From Adiantum capillus-veneris (lineage: Eukaryota > Streptophyta > Polypodiopsida > Polypodiales > Pteridaceae), in assembly GCA_014529385.2 (NCBI GenBank), contig CM043956.1:61704120-61768119 (forward strand): 64,000 nt of DNA, given 5' to 3'. The notes under the pieces are model-generated. The model made no database searches. It worked only from the letters and a program-made list of their open reading frames with translations, and was not told the DNA's origin. Made by a program: the position numbers and the translations under genes. Of the stretch, positions 32,463 through 44,007 are shown in pieces. The number at the start of each line of letters is the position of its first letter. The stretch's first letter is position 1.

Positions 32463-33765
32463 TCCCTCTTGGTTCTAAACAGTTGACCTGTAGAGCGTCA
32501 ATATAAGTGTGCAAGATGTCTGGGTAGTCCTTAAGATCGGACTCAGTCATCCACTTTGCATCTAAAGGAGTGTAATTCTTTAACTTGACTAAATACTTTC
32601 GATGTAGACTCCCCGACTTAAGTTGTCTCTCCGAGTGGTGTATTATCTGTTCAAGTTGAAGGATTTCCTTAGTCTCTTCGACTTCTGGAGGGTCTTCTTG
32701 TACTGGCGCCACTGGAGGAGGTCCAACATATGGTCGGAGGAGACTGACATGAAAAGCATTATGGATGCGCCAGTTAGAAGGCAAATCCAATATGAAAGTC
32801 ACGTTATTCATTTTATCTGTAATTTTGAAAGGGCCGTAAAATCTATGGGAAAGTTTGACAACTTTCCCTATGCCGACCCGCTTTTTCAATCTAGCTTTCT
32901 CAAACCGAAGCAGGACATATTGTCCTTTTTCAAGATTGAGATTCCTTTTGTGCTTGTCTGCTTTTCTCTTCTGTTGCTCTTGAGTACGAAGAATCGCTTG
33001 CTTTACTTGTCGATGGGCAATATCAATATTGCGCACAAATTCATCTGCGGCGAAAATGGTTTCTTTGGTCACCATAATAGAAAGTAAGAGTGGCTTCCCA
33101 TAAATAATTTCGAAGGGAGCTTTACCAGTTGAGGAATGTATGGTATTATTATACGCAAACTCAACTATTGGTAAGTATTGTTCCCATTCGGATTGTCGTT
33201 CTGAAACATAGCACTTGAGGAGATCTAAAACAGTGGCATTAGCGATTTCGCTTTGACCATCTGTTTGAGGATGATAAGCTGATGAAAAATCAAGCTTAGT
33301 TCCCAAGTTTTTGAACAATGCATGGCAAAATAGACTTGTCATGCGGGGATCTCTATCGCTGACAATAGTCTTTGGCAATCCATGGTGTTTAAAAATCTGA
33401 GCTAGAAATATTCTAGCCATGTGATCAGCTTTGATCGTCTTCTTTACTGGAAGGAAATGTGCTTGCTTACTGAATCTGTCTACTATAGTCCAAATTGCAT
33501 CATTTCCATTCTTGGATCTAGGAAGATCCGTAATAAAATCCATGGCAATACGTTCCCATGGCGTGTTAGGCTCAAGGAGCGGCTGAAGCTTGCCATAAAC
33601 TTTATGTCTGTCATATTTTACTTTTTGGCAGACTAAACACTCACATACATGTTTTTCAATGTCCGCAAGGAGTGTTGGCCAAAAGAAATACCTTTCGAGG
33701 GCACTAGTGGTGGAAGCAATTCCCCGATGCCCGGCATAAGGAGAATTATGTGCTTCATCCATCAC
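32458..33765 (-). CDS. Gypsy D integrase with chromodomain (intact segment)
   Basis: An open 435-codon stretch, the best preserved pol part in the window. Approximate residues: zinc-binding region 6-46 (GHRGI, CECLVC), core D76 (AMDFITDLP), D137 (VSDRDP) and E173 (GQSEIAN), giving a D-D-35-E spacing between the last two, GPF at 310-312, and chromodomain at about 389-425 (RKYLVKLKNYTPLDAKW). The start is not a true initiation site: it continues from pol in another frame near 33765-33830. The last codons read through the polypurine tract (Pro-Arg-Gly), and the TAA stop is supplied by the first bases of the 3' LTR. Confidence 0.88.
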   Translation of the reverse strand: MMDEAHNSPYAGHRGIASTTSALERYFFWPTLLADIEKHVCECLVCQKVKYDRHKVYGKLQPLLEPNTPWERIAMDFITDLPRSKNGNDAIWTIVDRFSKQAHFLPVKKTIKADHMARIFLAQIFKHHGLPKTIVSDRDPRMTSLFCHALFKNLGTKLDFSSAYHPQTDGQSEIANATVLDLLKCYVSERQSEWEQYLPIVEFAYNNTIHSSTGKAPFEIIYGKPLLLSIMVTKETIFAADEFVRNIDIAHRQVKQAILRTQEQQKRKADKHKRNLNLEKGQYVLLRFEKARLKKRVGIGKVVKLSHRFYGPFKITDKMNNVTFILDLPSNWRIHNAFHVSLLRPYVGPPPVAPVQEDPPEVEETKEILQLEQIIHHSERQLKSGSLHRKYLVKLKNYTPLDAKWMTESDLKDYPDILHTYIDALQVNCLEPRGM

Positions 33766-34910
33766 CTTCTGTCGTAAGGGTTGAGCTATGCATATTGCTT
33801 GTTGACGATAGTGTATTATCCCTAATGGAATAAGGTGGCCTTGAGTGACCAGCTTGAAGATCTGCCCAAATTGTGGCGAAGTCTAGATCTTGAGGATACA
33901 TCTCGCTGAGAGATTCTAGTTCCTCATGATAAATTGTTGTTAGTGCATTGAGCTTTGGACGCCTGGAGAGAGCATCTGCAACTGCATTCTTCATTCCAGA
34001 AGTGTGTAATATCTGAAAATGGAACATTGAAAGAAAGTTGACCCATCTCATCTGCTTTTTTGATCACTTTCTCTATGTGAGAAAGTAGCGAAGACTTTGA
34101 TGATCTGTCTTGATAATAAAATCAACTCCTAACAGATGGTGTTTCCAAATGGAAAGAGCATGAATTACTGCCATTAGCTCTTTCTCGTATATGGAAACAT
34201 GCAACTCTGCATCTTTAAGGCGCAGACTTTCATAGGCTATCGCGTGACCCTCTTGGTTCAAAACTACTCCTACACAATCTCCAGATGCATCGCAGTATAC
34301 CTCGAAAGGTTTGCGAAGATCAGGGACGGTGAGAACAGGTCCGTGACTGAGTAGATACTTAAGCTTTTCGAAAGCTTTGTTTTTGTCCAGACCCCCAATG
34401 GAATGGAATCCGCTTCTTTGTCAGGTCATGGAGGGGACCTGCTATCGCGGCAAAAGCTCGAATGAAACGCCGATAATAGGAACAGAGGCCAAGGAAACTT
34501 CGTACATCATGTACTGTAGTTGGCGTAGGCCATTCTACAGCTGCTTGAATCTTATCAGGGTCCAGCCTCACTTGATTGTGAGACACTATATGGCCCAAAT
34601 AGTGGATTTCTTTTAAAAATAACTCACTCGTGTTTGCATAATTCTTCAAACACCAAGGCGAGATGCTTATAGTGTTCGTCTTCCGACTCTGAGAAGATTA
34701 AGACGTCATCAAAGAAAACGCCTGTAAAACTTCTATATGAGTGGAAGATTCTATCCATCATTCTGTTGAATGTAGCTGGTGCATTAGTGAGTCCAAAAGG
34801 CATCACTAGAAATTCATACAACCCGAAGGTTGTTCTAAATGAAGTCTTATGCACATCCTGAGGAGCTATGCGGATTTGATGATAACCGCTCTTCAAGTCT
34901 ATACGACTAA
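33766..34910 (-). pseudogene. Gypsy D RT C-terminal part and RNase H (broken)
   Basis: KSGYHQIRI and [15 protein letters not shown] near 34890-34790, the catalytic FFDD near 34710, FLGLCSYYRRFI near 34480, RNase H with KELMAVIHALSIWKHHLLG near 34190-34130, and NAVADALSRRPK near 33975. At the end of RNase H a TAG and a TGA stand where Gln and Arg fit (about 34060-34075). Confidence 0.85.
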
Positions 34911-36142
34911 AGACACTTGCTCCTTGTAACTGTCGTCAATCTGAGGGATTGGAATCGATTCTTGATTGTGATCTTGTTTAGAGATCTATAGTCTATGCAC
35001 ATACGGAATGTGCCATCCTTTTTTTGTACTAGCAAGACAGGTGAACAATATGGAGAAGTACTAGGCCTTATTAAGCCCTTCTCCAAAAGTTCGTTAACCT
35101 GCTTGAGAATTTCCTCTTGCTGCATTAGACTAACTCGATAAGGGGGCTGATTTGGAGGAGAACTTCCTGGGATCAAATGAATTGTATGATCCTCAGGTCG
35201 CCAAGGTGGGAGTCCATTTGGAAGTTCATCTGCAAAACAATCTTTATAACTTTCTAATAACTTAAGTCTTTTTTGCTCTAAAGAGGAAAAAAGTTGTGAA
35301 ACAAACACATCTCTCTCTCTTGCAAAAATCAAGTACGCTGAAACACACTTTTTCATTTCTTTCTTGATGGCAATGTGATTGGCGATAGGTATACGCCAAT
35401 CATCTCCATCTGCAAGTACAAGATACTCCTTTCCTTTATGAGCAAAGGATAAGGTCTTCTCAACATAGTCAGGAATGGGATGCATCTTGTAGTGCCAAGG
35501 CATTCCCAAGATAACATCGCATCCTTCAAGTGAAGCTAGTAAGAAAGACTCTTGATCTTTGTAGTCGTCGACCTTTAGATTCAACTTCCCTATGATTGAA
35601 GTCCAGTTTGAGTTCTGCCCTTTGAAAGCAGATTGTGCTTGAATAGAAACTCCAAAACGATTGGGCTGCAAGTTCAGGTCGTCAGCTAGCTTGGTAGAGA
35701 TGAAGTTGTCTGTACTACCAGGGTCAAACAAAATAAGAGCCCGTTGGTTGTTGATACTACCCCATGCTTTGACAAGAGCTCTTTGTTTTCCTTCCTTGGT
35801 TGTATTTCCCTGTACATCTGGGACTGCAATGCAAGAGGGTGGTTGCGGAGGTTTGGTAGGACAATCACCCTTCATATGACCAACTTGTCCGCACTTGAAG
35901 CATCTTCCTTCACTAATGTAGGTTCGCAACTCAGCAGGAGAGAGATATCTCCCTTTCTTGGGCTGATTTGGCTTTGCTTCTGCTTTGAAGGCAATTCTTT
36001 TCTTCTTTTGCGAAGAAGTAGAGGTAGGCTGCTCATGGAGAGCCTTCTGCTTGGCATGGTAAGTGCTTTGCTCCATCTTCCTAAGAGTACCCTTGTCATG
36101 TATTCCATCAACCATGTGGGCTGATTCCATAAGTATCTGCAA
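34907..36142 (-). pseudogene. Gypsy D gag end, protease and RT N-terminal part
   Basis: An open 411-codon frame. The zinc knuckle [14 protein letters not shown] is near 35905-35865, followed by the protease with [15 protein letters not shown] near 35730 and [10 protein letters not shown] near 35515. RT starts with [20 protein letters not shown] near 35195-35135, then VLLVQKKDG and [17 protein letters not shown]. After NRF the frame is lost by a missing base and a further small deletion before [16 protein letters not shown]. The protease has D-P-G-S in place of D-S-G-A/S, as in element F. Confidence 0.87.
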
Positions 36143-37060
36143 CTTACCTCAAGGGTAGAGCTTCATAGCCTTTTGCAAGGCTTCCTGCAATCCTGCTTCA
36201 AACTTACGCATCTTTTTCGAATCGTCAATCTTCTTGAATGGAGTGACTTTCAAGAGAACGTCCCAAAATCTATCCACATAGCGTGGAACAGTTTCGTTCT
36301 CCGACTATGAAAGTCGATCCCATTCTTTCTTTACCTCTTCCTCATAGTCTGGAGAAAGGAACTGTGCGTAGAACTCCTTCTTGGAAGCAGTCCAATCTTG
36401 GGGTTTGCGATCTTCCAGTATAAGAGTTAACCACCAACTGCTGGCGGTGCCTTTCAAGTACATACTGACATGGCGAAGCTTGGATAATTCTTTAAAATTC
36501 CCTTCAGCAAATGCAACTTCGAAATGGCGGATGAAAGCCAAAGCTTTGTCATTATCACGCCGTCCATTGTAGGTGTCGAATTTCACATCTTTGTCTCCCG
36601 ACTTGAATGTTTTCTGCCTGTGGTGCTTCTTCTTATGGTGCTCCTTCTTTCTATGCTTAGACTCTTTGAGTACAGGAGTCCTTTCCCTTGAATGCACTTC
36701 TTGCTGCAACGGATCGTCCAGAAACATGTCCTCTGGAGCAACGATGTCATCCAGATCCTTCATGAAAGAAAACTGAGGAGAATCAGGAGGATCCTGCTCT
36801 TGAACCTTTGGGTTAAACCGCACATGACGTTCTCAAGGTTTCCTCTGCCTCTCGTGCATGCGGGAGGTTCCAATCAAAGGATCTTTCCTTGGTTCTAGCG
36901 CCTTTCCATTCTGCGGGATTTCTCCCGACCCCATCAGCATTTTCTCCTTCCCTTTCTCAAGAGTATGGAGAATCTTTTGGACTTCTGGATGGGAGAGAGC
37001 TTTTTGCAACTCTTCCACATGTTGTTGAAGGAGAGAGAACTCTATCTCGCGTCCTCCCAT
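36143..37060 (-). pseudogene. Gypsy D main gag copy (broken)
   Basis: Starts at 37060 (MGGREIEFSLLQQHVEEL). A TGA in codon 76 (about 36833) replaces the CGA kept in the left copy. The capsid region follows to a TAG at 36305-36307 shared with the left copy, and a second TGA near 36150 again corresponds to CGA in the left copy. Confidence 0.87.
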
Positions 37061-37113
37061 TTCTGCAGTCTGCTAAGAGTCGTCAATCCCTTAAGGAAGA
37101 GAGAGATGACCTT

Positions 37114-37125
37114 GCTCTGATACCA
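37114..37125 (-). other. Gypsy D primer-binding site, right LTR
   Basis: Minus strand TGGTATCAGAGC, a perfect initiator-Met PBS. Confidence 0.92.
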
Positions 37126-37126
37126 C

Positions 37127-38636
37127 TGTCACAAAAATACGAAAGCGTAAACTGACTTTTAGTTGTACTTCAAATACTCAAGAGAATTAGAGAGAGAGAG
37201 AGAGAGAAAGCTTGACACTTCATTGGGGACCAAAAGATGGGCTGGTCCCCCCCCATAAAGAGAATATCTTTATTACTAAGGGAGAATCTTTACAAGCACA
37301 GGAACGGGGCGAAAGCCCGTCCTCTATTCTTTCTTGGCCTTTTTCTGCTTCTGACTGAGAGAGTAGAAGAACTGCTCTCTGACTACTGAGACGATCTATC
37401 CTCTTCTGCAAGATTTTGGGAAGCTCTCGTAGGGGAGAGTCTACCTTCCACAAAACTCATCGGAAGCTCTCACGAATGAGGGTCTATCTTCCGCTAATTG
37501 TGCCACTTTGGACGTAATCATTCCTGCAATCAACCAACCACAGAAACATGCAAAACACACACACACACACGCTTGCTGTAATTTTCTGCACATAACCAGA
37601 AATTGTTACCTGAGCGCGTACCAATGCCAAAATGGAGGTCCTTTTCGCGATGGAAATGCTCCAAACTTGGTGTATGTGTAGAGTAGATAGTGGGAAATGA
37701 GATTCTATTAAGACTTTGCTGAAATTCACCCTAATACAAGTGATTAGGGGCTGAAAACAGGGAATTAGCAGCAGCTAGACAAGGGAGAAAGAGAGTTTTC
37801 TACTACTTTACGCGATGAAACTTCTCCCAAAGCTGGATGCAACCATGAGAGGCCTTGTTCTAGGTGATGGGTGCTCAGAGGCTCCACATACACCACAAGG
37901 TGCTGCTCTCAAGCTTCAATGGAGAGCTTCACTGCGTAGAGGATAGTCAACTTGGGGGGGTAGTGCATTGTCAACCTGGCAAGAGGGGGAGGGGCTGCTC
38001 TCTTATAGCCTCCCAGAAGAGGGGGCGCTAGCATGAAGAGAGGGAGTGAGAAAGAGAGAGAGATTGCATGGGAAAGTGTGCCAAGTGGCACACTTACTTT
38101 AAAATTTAAAAACCATTCAACTTTTGACTTTAAAAATCCTATGCTAGTTAATGAAATGTGCAATTAAGTGCACAACTGCACACATAGATGCAACAAATGA
38201 AAACGTTAGCTACTCCCTAGCGCATTGCCGTACCAGCAATGCTCTGGCATTACCTGTTCGCACTTGTCCGGCCATTTGGTCCAGCGCAAATCATTTAAGA
38301 ATACTTTTAACTAACTTATCCTAAGGCCGTAAAATAATCAGGCCTTAGGCTTAATAGTCCAAGGACCCCATCTCATTCCTGTGCTTGCACTAGCGCGTGT
38401 AATTTTCTGAGCTTGAAATCTGAGGCTACTATCTACCCCTTTATTGAAGACCCGATTTCCCAATCGCTAAGGCTTCAAGGTATTTTCTGCTAGGGTCTCC
38501 CTGAGGTGCACTTGCCCAAACTTGGGCGCACTTGAGGCCCAAGAACTGCTGAATCTATTCTAATGTGCACACAACTAATTAGATAATTCTTTTCTCGTAA
38601 ATAAATTAATTATTTACAAAGTCTGACTTAGTTACA
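37127..38636 (-). repeat. Gypsy D right (5') LTR (1510 bp)
   Basis: Same termini as the middle LTR and nearly identical in sequence apart from point changes and GA-tract length. It is inserted in, or fused to, the Cys/His-rich end of LINE-II; the target duplication cannot be tested because the other end of the array is lost. Confidence 0.92.
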
Positions 38637-39022
38637 TGAAGCCACAACTGTTGGGCCGAAGGACAGTCCCAAAGACAGACGCTGACTCTCCACAAGATGG
38701 TCACAAGCTGCACATGCGGCCGAGAGACCACTATGCACTAGCCAGCTCCCATCTGTTGTAGCTCTGTGTGCGACCCAACCACTGAAACAAGGTGACTCGC
38801 CTCGGCTGTCTGGAGTTCCACAACCTCTCCCAGAAGGTTGCCAAGAACTCAGCTCTGAGACCCTCCTCCTGTCAATGGGGTCCTACAGCGGGGCGGGCCT
38901 CTCTCTGTGCTGCTAGTACATGACGTCCCAGTCGAACAGTGTACTGAAAGAACGAGACACCTGGGTGGTCTGCAGAAGAGAAGGGGTCCCTCTAGAGCCA
39001 CTCACCAGGATCCCACTGTACT
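38637..39022 (-). pseudogene. LINE-II C-terminal zinc-finger region
   Basis: Minus strand reads ERLWNSRQPRRVTLFQWL, NRWELASA, then CSL and ending WDCPSAQQLWL in a neighbouring frame. This is the zf-RVT pattern found at the C-terminus of many plant LINE RT proteins. It is separated from the rest of LINE-II by the solo LTR and cut on the left by gypsy D. Confidence 0.7.
39018..39022. repeat. Target-site duplication GTACT (left)
   Basis: Matches 40526-40530 exactly. Confidence 0.88.
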
Positions 39023-40525
39023 TGTCACAAACGGGAGCGCATAACAATATAAAATATACTCGGATAAATAGAATTTATCACTTAATATTGAAGCCAGAGG
39101 ATATAGAGAGAAATAGATAGAGAGAGAGAGAGGGATAGAGAGTGAGAAGATCGACACAGTACTGGGGACCAGAAGATGGGTTGGTCCCCCCCCCCTTAAA
39201 GAGAATTCCTTTTTAGGAAGAATCTTTTTACAAGCACAAGAACCGGAGAAAACCCCTCCATTCTAAATCTCTGACTCGATGGTTGTTCCTTCCCATAAGG
39301 GAAATCCGAGAGATGAGCTCTCAATCCTTTTTCCGTCTGTACTCGGAGTTGAGACTCTGCAGACAATTTCCGAATTCCGTTCCCGAAACTCCCAAGCGTA
39401 GGCCGAAGCCTTCTCGCTTCTCCTTCGCGATGAAGTACCTACAAACACACGCAAACACGCAACGACAATTCATATGGCAAATCCACAATATATACCTGTT
39501 GCTCTTGCGCGGGAAAAGCAACTTCCGTGCTTCATAGTCTCGCGCGATCTCTCGCGTCTTCTGGCGGCAGAGTCTTCTCTTGCTGGCGTTGGTAACTCCT
39601 TTTCAATGAGGACATGTGGTGCTTTTATAGCTCCTTGACCACGGCACGAATAGCTGCTCGCGTAGAGATCGCAGCCGATTTATTTTTTTTTATTTTTTTT
39701 TTTGGTTCTACCCGAAATAGGGAGAGAGAATTCGCTGGCTGGTTTTGTTGCTTTATTTTCTAAGTGGCTGCCCACTTATTAAATGGACAGCCGGCATATT
39801 TTTAAATTGGTCTGAACCTGCCCAAAAACTCAATAAAACCTTATAAGTTAGAAACAATGCTTTCACAGCACTTCCCAGGCGTCCCTGGATGCAACCACAT
39901 GCACAAATGCAATGCAGACATAGATTCCTCGCGAGAAAGCGTTTGCTCTTCCCGGAAAACTCGTTCAAATTTTCCGCTTATTAAGAAAAGCTTCTCAGAA
40001 CCCATCTTTATTCTTGTGCTTGCGCCTTTACGCGTATTCCTCTTTCCAGTTCGGATTTCCTCTCGACTATGGATATCCCCTTTCCGATGCACCCGTCACC
40101 CACCTTGTGATGCATTAGGAATACCCATCACCTAGTCCTTTCCTACCGAACTTACGGTACAATCCCCTTCATGATGCTCTATGTCACCCATCCTATGACG
40201 CATCAGAGATGTCCGTTCCCGGATGGTCAGATACTTCTTATTGATGCTCCCTATCACCCATCCGTTGTCACGCATCAGAAGTACCCGTTCCTGGTGGCCT
40301 TACAAATATTCCCTTTCACAGTGCTCCTGTCATTACTTTGAATGACGCACTAGGGATACTCTGTACTCGGATGTCTCCAGTGAGAAAAACCCTCTCACTT
40401 AAAATTCCAATAATTCATTTAGAATTATTTTTTCTTAGTGTTCCAAGCGAGAAAACACTCTCACTTATAAATCCAATAATTCATTTAGAATTATTTTTCT
40501 GTCTGATAAGGTCAATTTAGCAACA
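39023..40525 (-). repeat. Solo LTR related to gypsy D (1503 bp)
   Basis: Plus-strand view TGTCACAAACGGGAGC to AATTTAGCAACA, with GTACT on both sides. Layout follows the gypsy D LTR: GA tract near 39115-39135, GGGGACCAGAAGATGGGTTG, a C run near 39187, and TTTTTACAAGCACA, but the sequence is diverged, so it is a sister subfamily. Inside, 40090-40360 holds about four diverged copies of a roughly 70-90-bp unit around CACCCATCCNNTGNCGCATC. 40380-40505 holds a duplicated block with CCAATAATTCATTTAGAATT. Confidence 0.9.
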
Positions 40526-40530
40526 GTACT

Positions 40531-41480
40531 CATGCCAGTGGACAGCACTCCCAAGCCCACTGCCTCTAGTGTCCAGTCTCAAGAGTTGCTGGGTCAGGAT
40601 CGATGACACAAGTCCTCCCACAAATGCCCACTACTCTGATCCTCTGAAAACAGCAATCTGCCACCTGTGGGGCCTCTACTGCAACTCGCTGTAAGCGCCC
40701 CCCACACTGAAGCTCGATGAAAAAGGATGGAACAGTCTCTGAGCACGCCCTGACTGAGATGAGAACCTCCAGTCGTGTGAAGGCTCCCATCCACCTGGGT
40801 GCTACTGGCTCGAGAGACGTAGCCACTCAGCTGGAACTGCCTCTGAGATGTCTTGGCACGTGCTCTGCACCCCTCTCATGCCCTGTAGTTGGAAACCCTG
40901 CACCTCCTCTTACAAGCCTATGAACTCTAACCAGTCACCTAAAGAGCGCGCTGGACCCGCTGCCATGGGACCCCAGGAAACATGAGGCCGACTACCAACC
41001 AAGTCGCCTCTCTGAGTGCTAGCCATGGGGTTCCAAACAAGGGACTGTCGTAGGCGCTCCTCCGTCCAAGTAGGCTGTCTCTGCTCCAGGCCTCGCCGCA
41101 AGAGCTCCCAAGATCGAAGCAAGCTCACAGCGAAGCGATCCTCCAATCTCCTGCTCAAACCAACTCTGCGCATCCCTGTGAAGATCCATCTGGTCGAAGG
41201 TCGCCAGGGGCCTCCAGCTTGAGGCACCCTAGCACGAAGCCGCTGTAGCAAGAACTCCTTCCAGGGCTCCTCACCTGGAAGAAGTCCTCTGACTATGAAC
41301 TTCCCAAGAAGGGCTCTGCTCTGTTGTGCTGGGTCAATGATCCCAAGCCCTCCCTGTGAACAAGGAAGAGTGATGATCTGCCAAGCCACTTTAGCTCTCG
41401 CTATCTGAGTGTCACGTCCTGACCAAAGGAAGTTCCTGATCAGCCTCTCTACCTGGCTGATACAAGAACTCAAGAAGATC
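40531..41480 (-). pseudogene. LINE-II ORF2, region after the RT
   Basis: An open stretch 41473-40910 reads LIRNFLWSGRD and KVAWQIITLPCSQGGLGI, the conserved post-RT region of plant LINEs (FLW, K-x-x-W, GGLGI). It continues degenerate to the solo LTR. Confidence 0.78.
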
Positions 41481-42700
41481 CAGCAAGAAGTGATGTACCA
41501 CAGTCGCCAACAACACCTGGTTGGCCACTACTACTCTGCCAGCCAAAGAAAGTCGTGCTGAGCTCCAATGTAACAACTTCCTCTTGATAGACAGGAGGAG
41601 GGGAGCAATCTGCTGCTCAGGAGACAAGTCCAAACCAACCTGACAGCCCAAGTACCGAACTGCAGTCCCTAGGGGAATCCACCTAAAACCCTCTCCTGGC
41701 ATCAAATCGGGCACAGCAGCACTACCAACCGAGAAAGCCATTGTCTTTCTCTAGTTGATCAATGCACACGATGCACAACAGAAGGTCTCCAAAGCCTACT
41801 CACACCTGTGAAGGTTGGCCTCCTGGCCATCTAAGTACAAGGCTGAGTCGTCGGCAAACTCAGCGTCCAGTAGCTCATCTCCCCGAATAGAGAGTGATAA
41901 GCCCCGTAGACCAATCTGCTGCAACACCAAAAACCTGCTCATCGCCTCCACATAGAACAGAAAGAGGAAGGGAGCAAGAGGACAGCCCTGTCTAACCGAA
42001 CGTGTGAGCATGAAGCGATCACCTCTACCTCCTGCCAAAAGTACCTGACTGTGAGCCTGTCTGTACGAAGCTGACACCACTCTGATCCAAGCATCTGAGA
42101 AGCCCATCCTGCGTAAAGTGCCCTCTAGAAAGTCCCAATTAACTCTGTTGTATGCCTTCTCAAAATCGAGAAGAAGAATCACTAGGTCCTCACCACGGAG
42201 CCGTGCTAGGGCAGAAGCCTCCCAAAAAGTAAAGATGTTGTCAAGGATACTACGTTCCTTGACAAAACCTGTCTGAGTCTCATGTATAAGGCTCTCTAGA
42301 AGTGGCTGAATCCTCGTAACTCAGAGCCTTGGCAAGAATTTTGTAGGCTGAGTTGAGGATGGTGATGGGGCGCCACTGTCGAATCTCATCCAAGGAGCCA
42401 CCCTCCTTGGGAATGAGGTAGATCAAGCCCTCACTCATGCTGTCAGGCATAACTCCTGTGTGCAAAATGTACTGAAAAGCACTATAGATCTGGGCCAAGC
42501 AGGTCCCAATACTCCAAGAAAAAACTGGAAGTCAGCCCATCCTCACTGGGACAACTACCACGGGGGAGGGCCCTAAGAGCCGTGTGCAGCTCCTCAAGCT
42601 GAAGTGGCAACTCAAGCCTCTAACGCATCTCCTCAGTCACAAGACAAGGCATCTATGCCCAAACCTTTTCCGTGCATGCATCCCGACGCTCTGACTGGGG
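41412..42700 (-). pseudogene. LINE-II ORF2, reverse transcriptase (broken)
   Basis: GLIYLIPKEGG and EIRQWRPITILNSAYKILAKAL near 42440-42325, then motif A LLLDFEKAYNRVNW near 42175, RQGCPLAPFLF near 41990 and the catalytic FADD near 41860. The AYxRVxW form is typical of plant L1 LINEs. Frames change at about 42280, 42190 and 41770. Confidence 0.85.
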
Positions 42701-43069
42701 CTCTGCAACAGACAGTAGCTCACGGTAAAAGTCAATAGTAATCGCACGCATATCCTAGGGCTCAGAAGCAATTGACCCGTCGGGCCTCCTCAACTAACTG
42801 ACCTTGGCATGCGAGTGTCGAGGTCCCACTGCCTCAAAGAAAGCACCAGTCACTCTGTCGCCCACCTGTGTCCATTGAGATGCCTGTCGGTGGAAAGCAA
42901 ACTCATGTCGCCTCTCCTCTGTGCTAACAAGCTCCTGTCGAGCCTGCTATAGCTGCTCCTCCAACCTAGGACTGTCTGGATGCTGCTCCTGCATCCTCTG
43001 TAACGAAGCAATGCCCCGTCTAAGACGCTGCTCCTCCTCTCTCGCTGCAGCCCGGCGAGCCAAAGACTC

Positions 43070-44007
43070 CTAGAGAAAGAAACGGCTAATCTGAGCTAGT
43101 CCTGAGACCACTCTCTCAGCAGGAGAATCCTGCCTGTCCAAGCTCTCTGTCCAGAGAGCGAGTAGAGCCTCTACTCGCTCTCTGAGTGCAGAGTCCAACA
43201 AGACCCTCTCTGGGATGCGAAGCATCGTGCTCCCTCTCCTCTGCATGTCTATCACTGTGAGGATCACTGGTGCATGGTCCGAGAAGAAGGTGCCTGCCAG
43301 AATGCCAACTGTCCCTCCCAAGTCATTGAAATGGTCACTAGTGTAGAAGCGATCTATCCGCGTTAGATTCACTCCTCCCACTCTGCGGTCCGAACGAGAG
43401 AAGGCAAGGCTGTCTGGGGGCCTCACAAAACTAGAGTGCTACTAAACATTCGAGACCCTCAAAGTCATACAAAAGCTCTCCCAAGCTACCAGCTCAACTC
43501 CATGCACAGTAGCATGGCCACCACCAATCCTGTCAGAGGGGTCCTCCAACATGTTGAAGTCCCCTCCTATGCACCAGTGTTCTGCCTGCGGCAGAGACTC
43601 AACTATCTATGACCAAAACTCTACTCGAGCACTCGCCACATTGGGCGCATAGATGTTCAGGAAGCCCACTAGGCAACCCTGAACCTGCATAGTAATCCAC
43701 TGAGCCTTGCCTGGCACAATAATCCCTCTGCCCACAATGGCCTGCTGCAAAGAGTCCGCAATAGTCATACACACCCCACCCTGGATGCCTCCAGGTCCAA
43801 AAGCAGCTTACCAAAAAGTATCATATCGTCCACGCAAGAGCTGACCACAACGTCTAATGTGGCTCTCACACAGATGGTGCTCCTGAAGCATAAGGAGATC
43901 AATCTCTCCTCCCACAAGGCAGCGCTAAAGCTCCTGACGTAGTCGGCCCCGCTGACACTGAAACTGGGCCCACCTAGTCCCTGCACGTTCCATGAGACGA
44001 TCCTCAT
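43070..44007 (-). pseudogene. LINE-II ORF2, endonuclease (broken)
   Basis: The start ATG at 44005-44007 reads MRIVSWNVQGLGG, the classical plant LINE ORF2 start. The end of the domain at 43380-43250 reads RIDRFYTSDHFNDLG and FFSDHAPVIL, the C-terminal endonuclease motif. Between them are stops and frame changes. The start overlaps the ORF1 stop as ATGA. Confidence 0.83.

Larger units (their letters stand above)
29661..38636 (-). mobile_element. Gypsy D tandem array: LTR-gag-pol-LTR-gag
   Basis: On the minus strand the order is LTR (38636-37127), gag and pol (37126-32458), LTR (32462-30936), then a second gag that stops at about 29661. The stretch 29661-32462 repeats 35855-38636 almost base for base. 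The middle LTR is shared, so this is not two separate insertions but an array formed by unequal recombination or by template switching. The left end is fused to copia and the right end to LINE-II. Confidence 0.88.
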
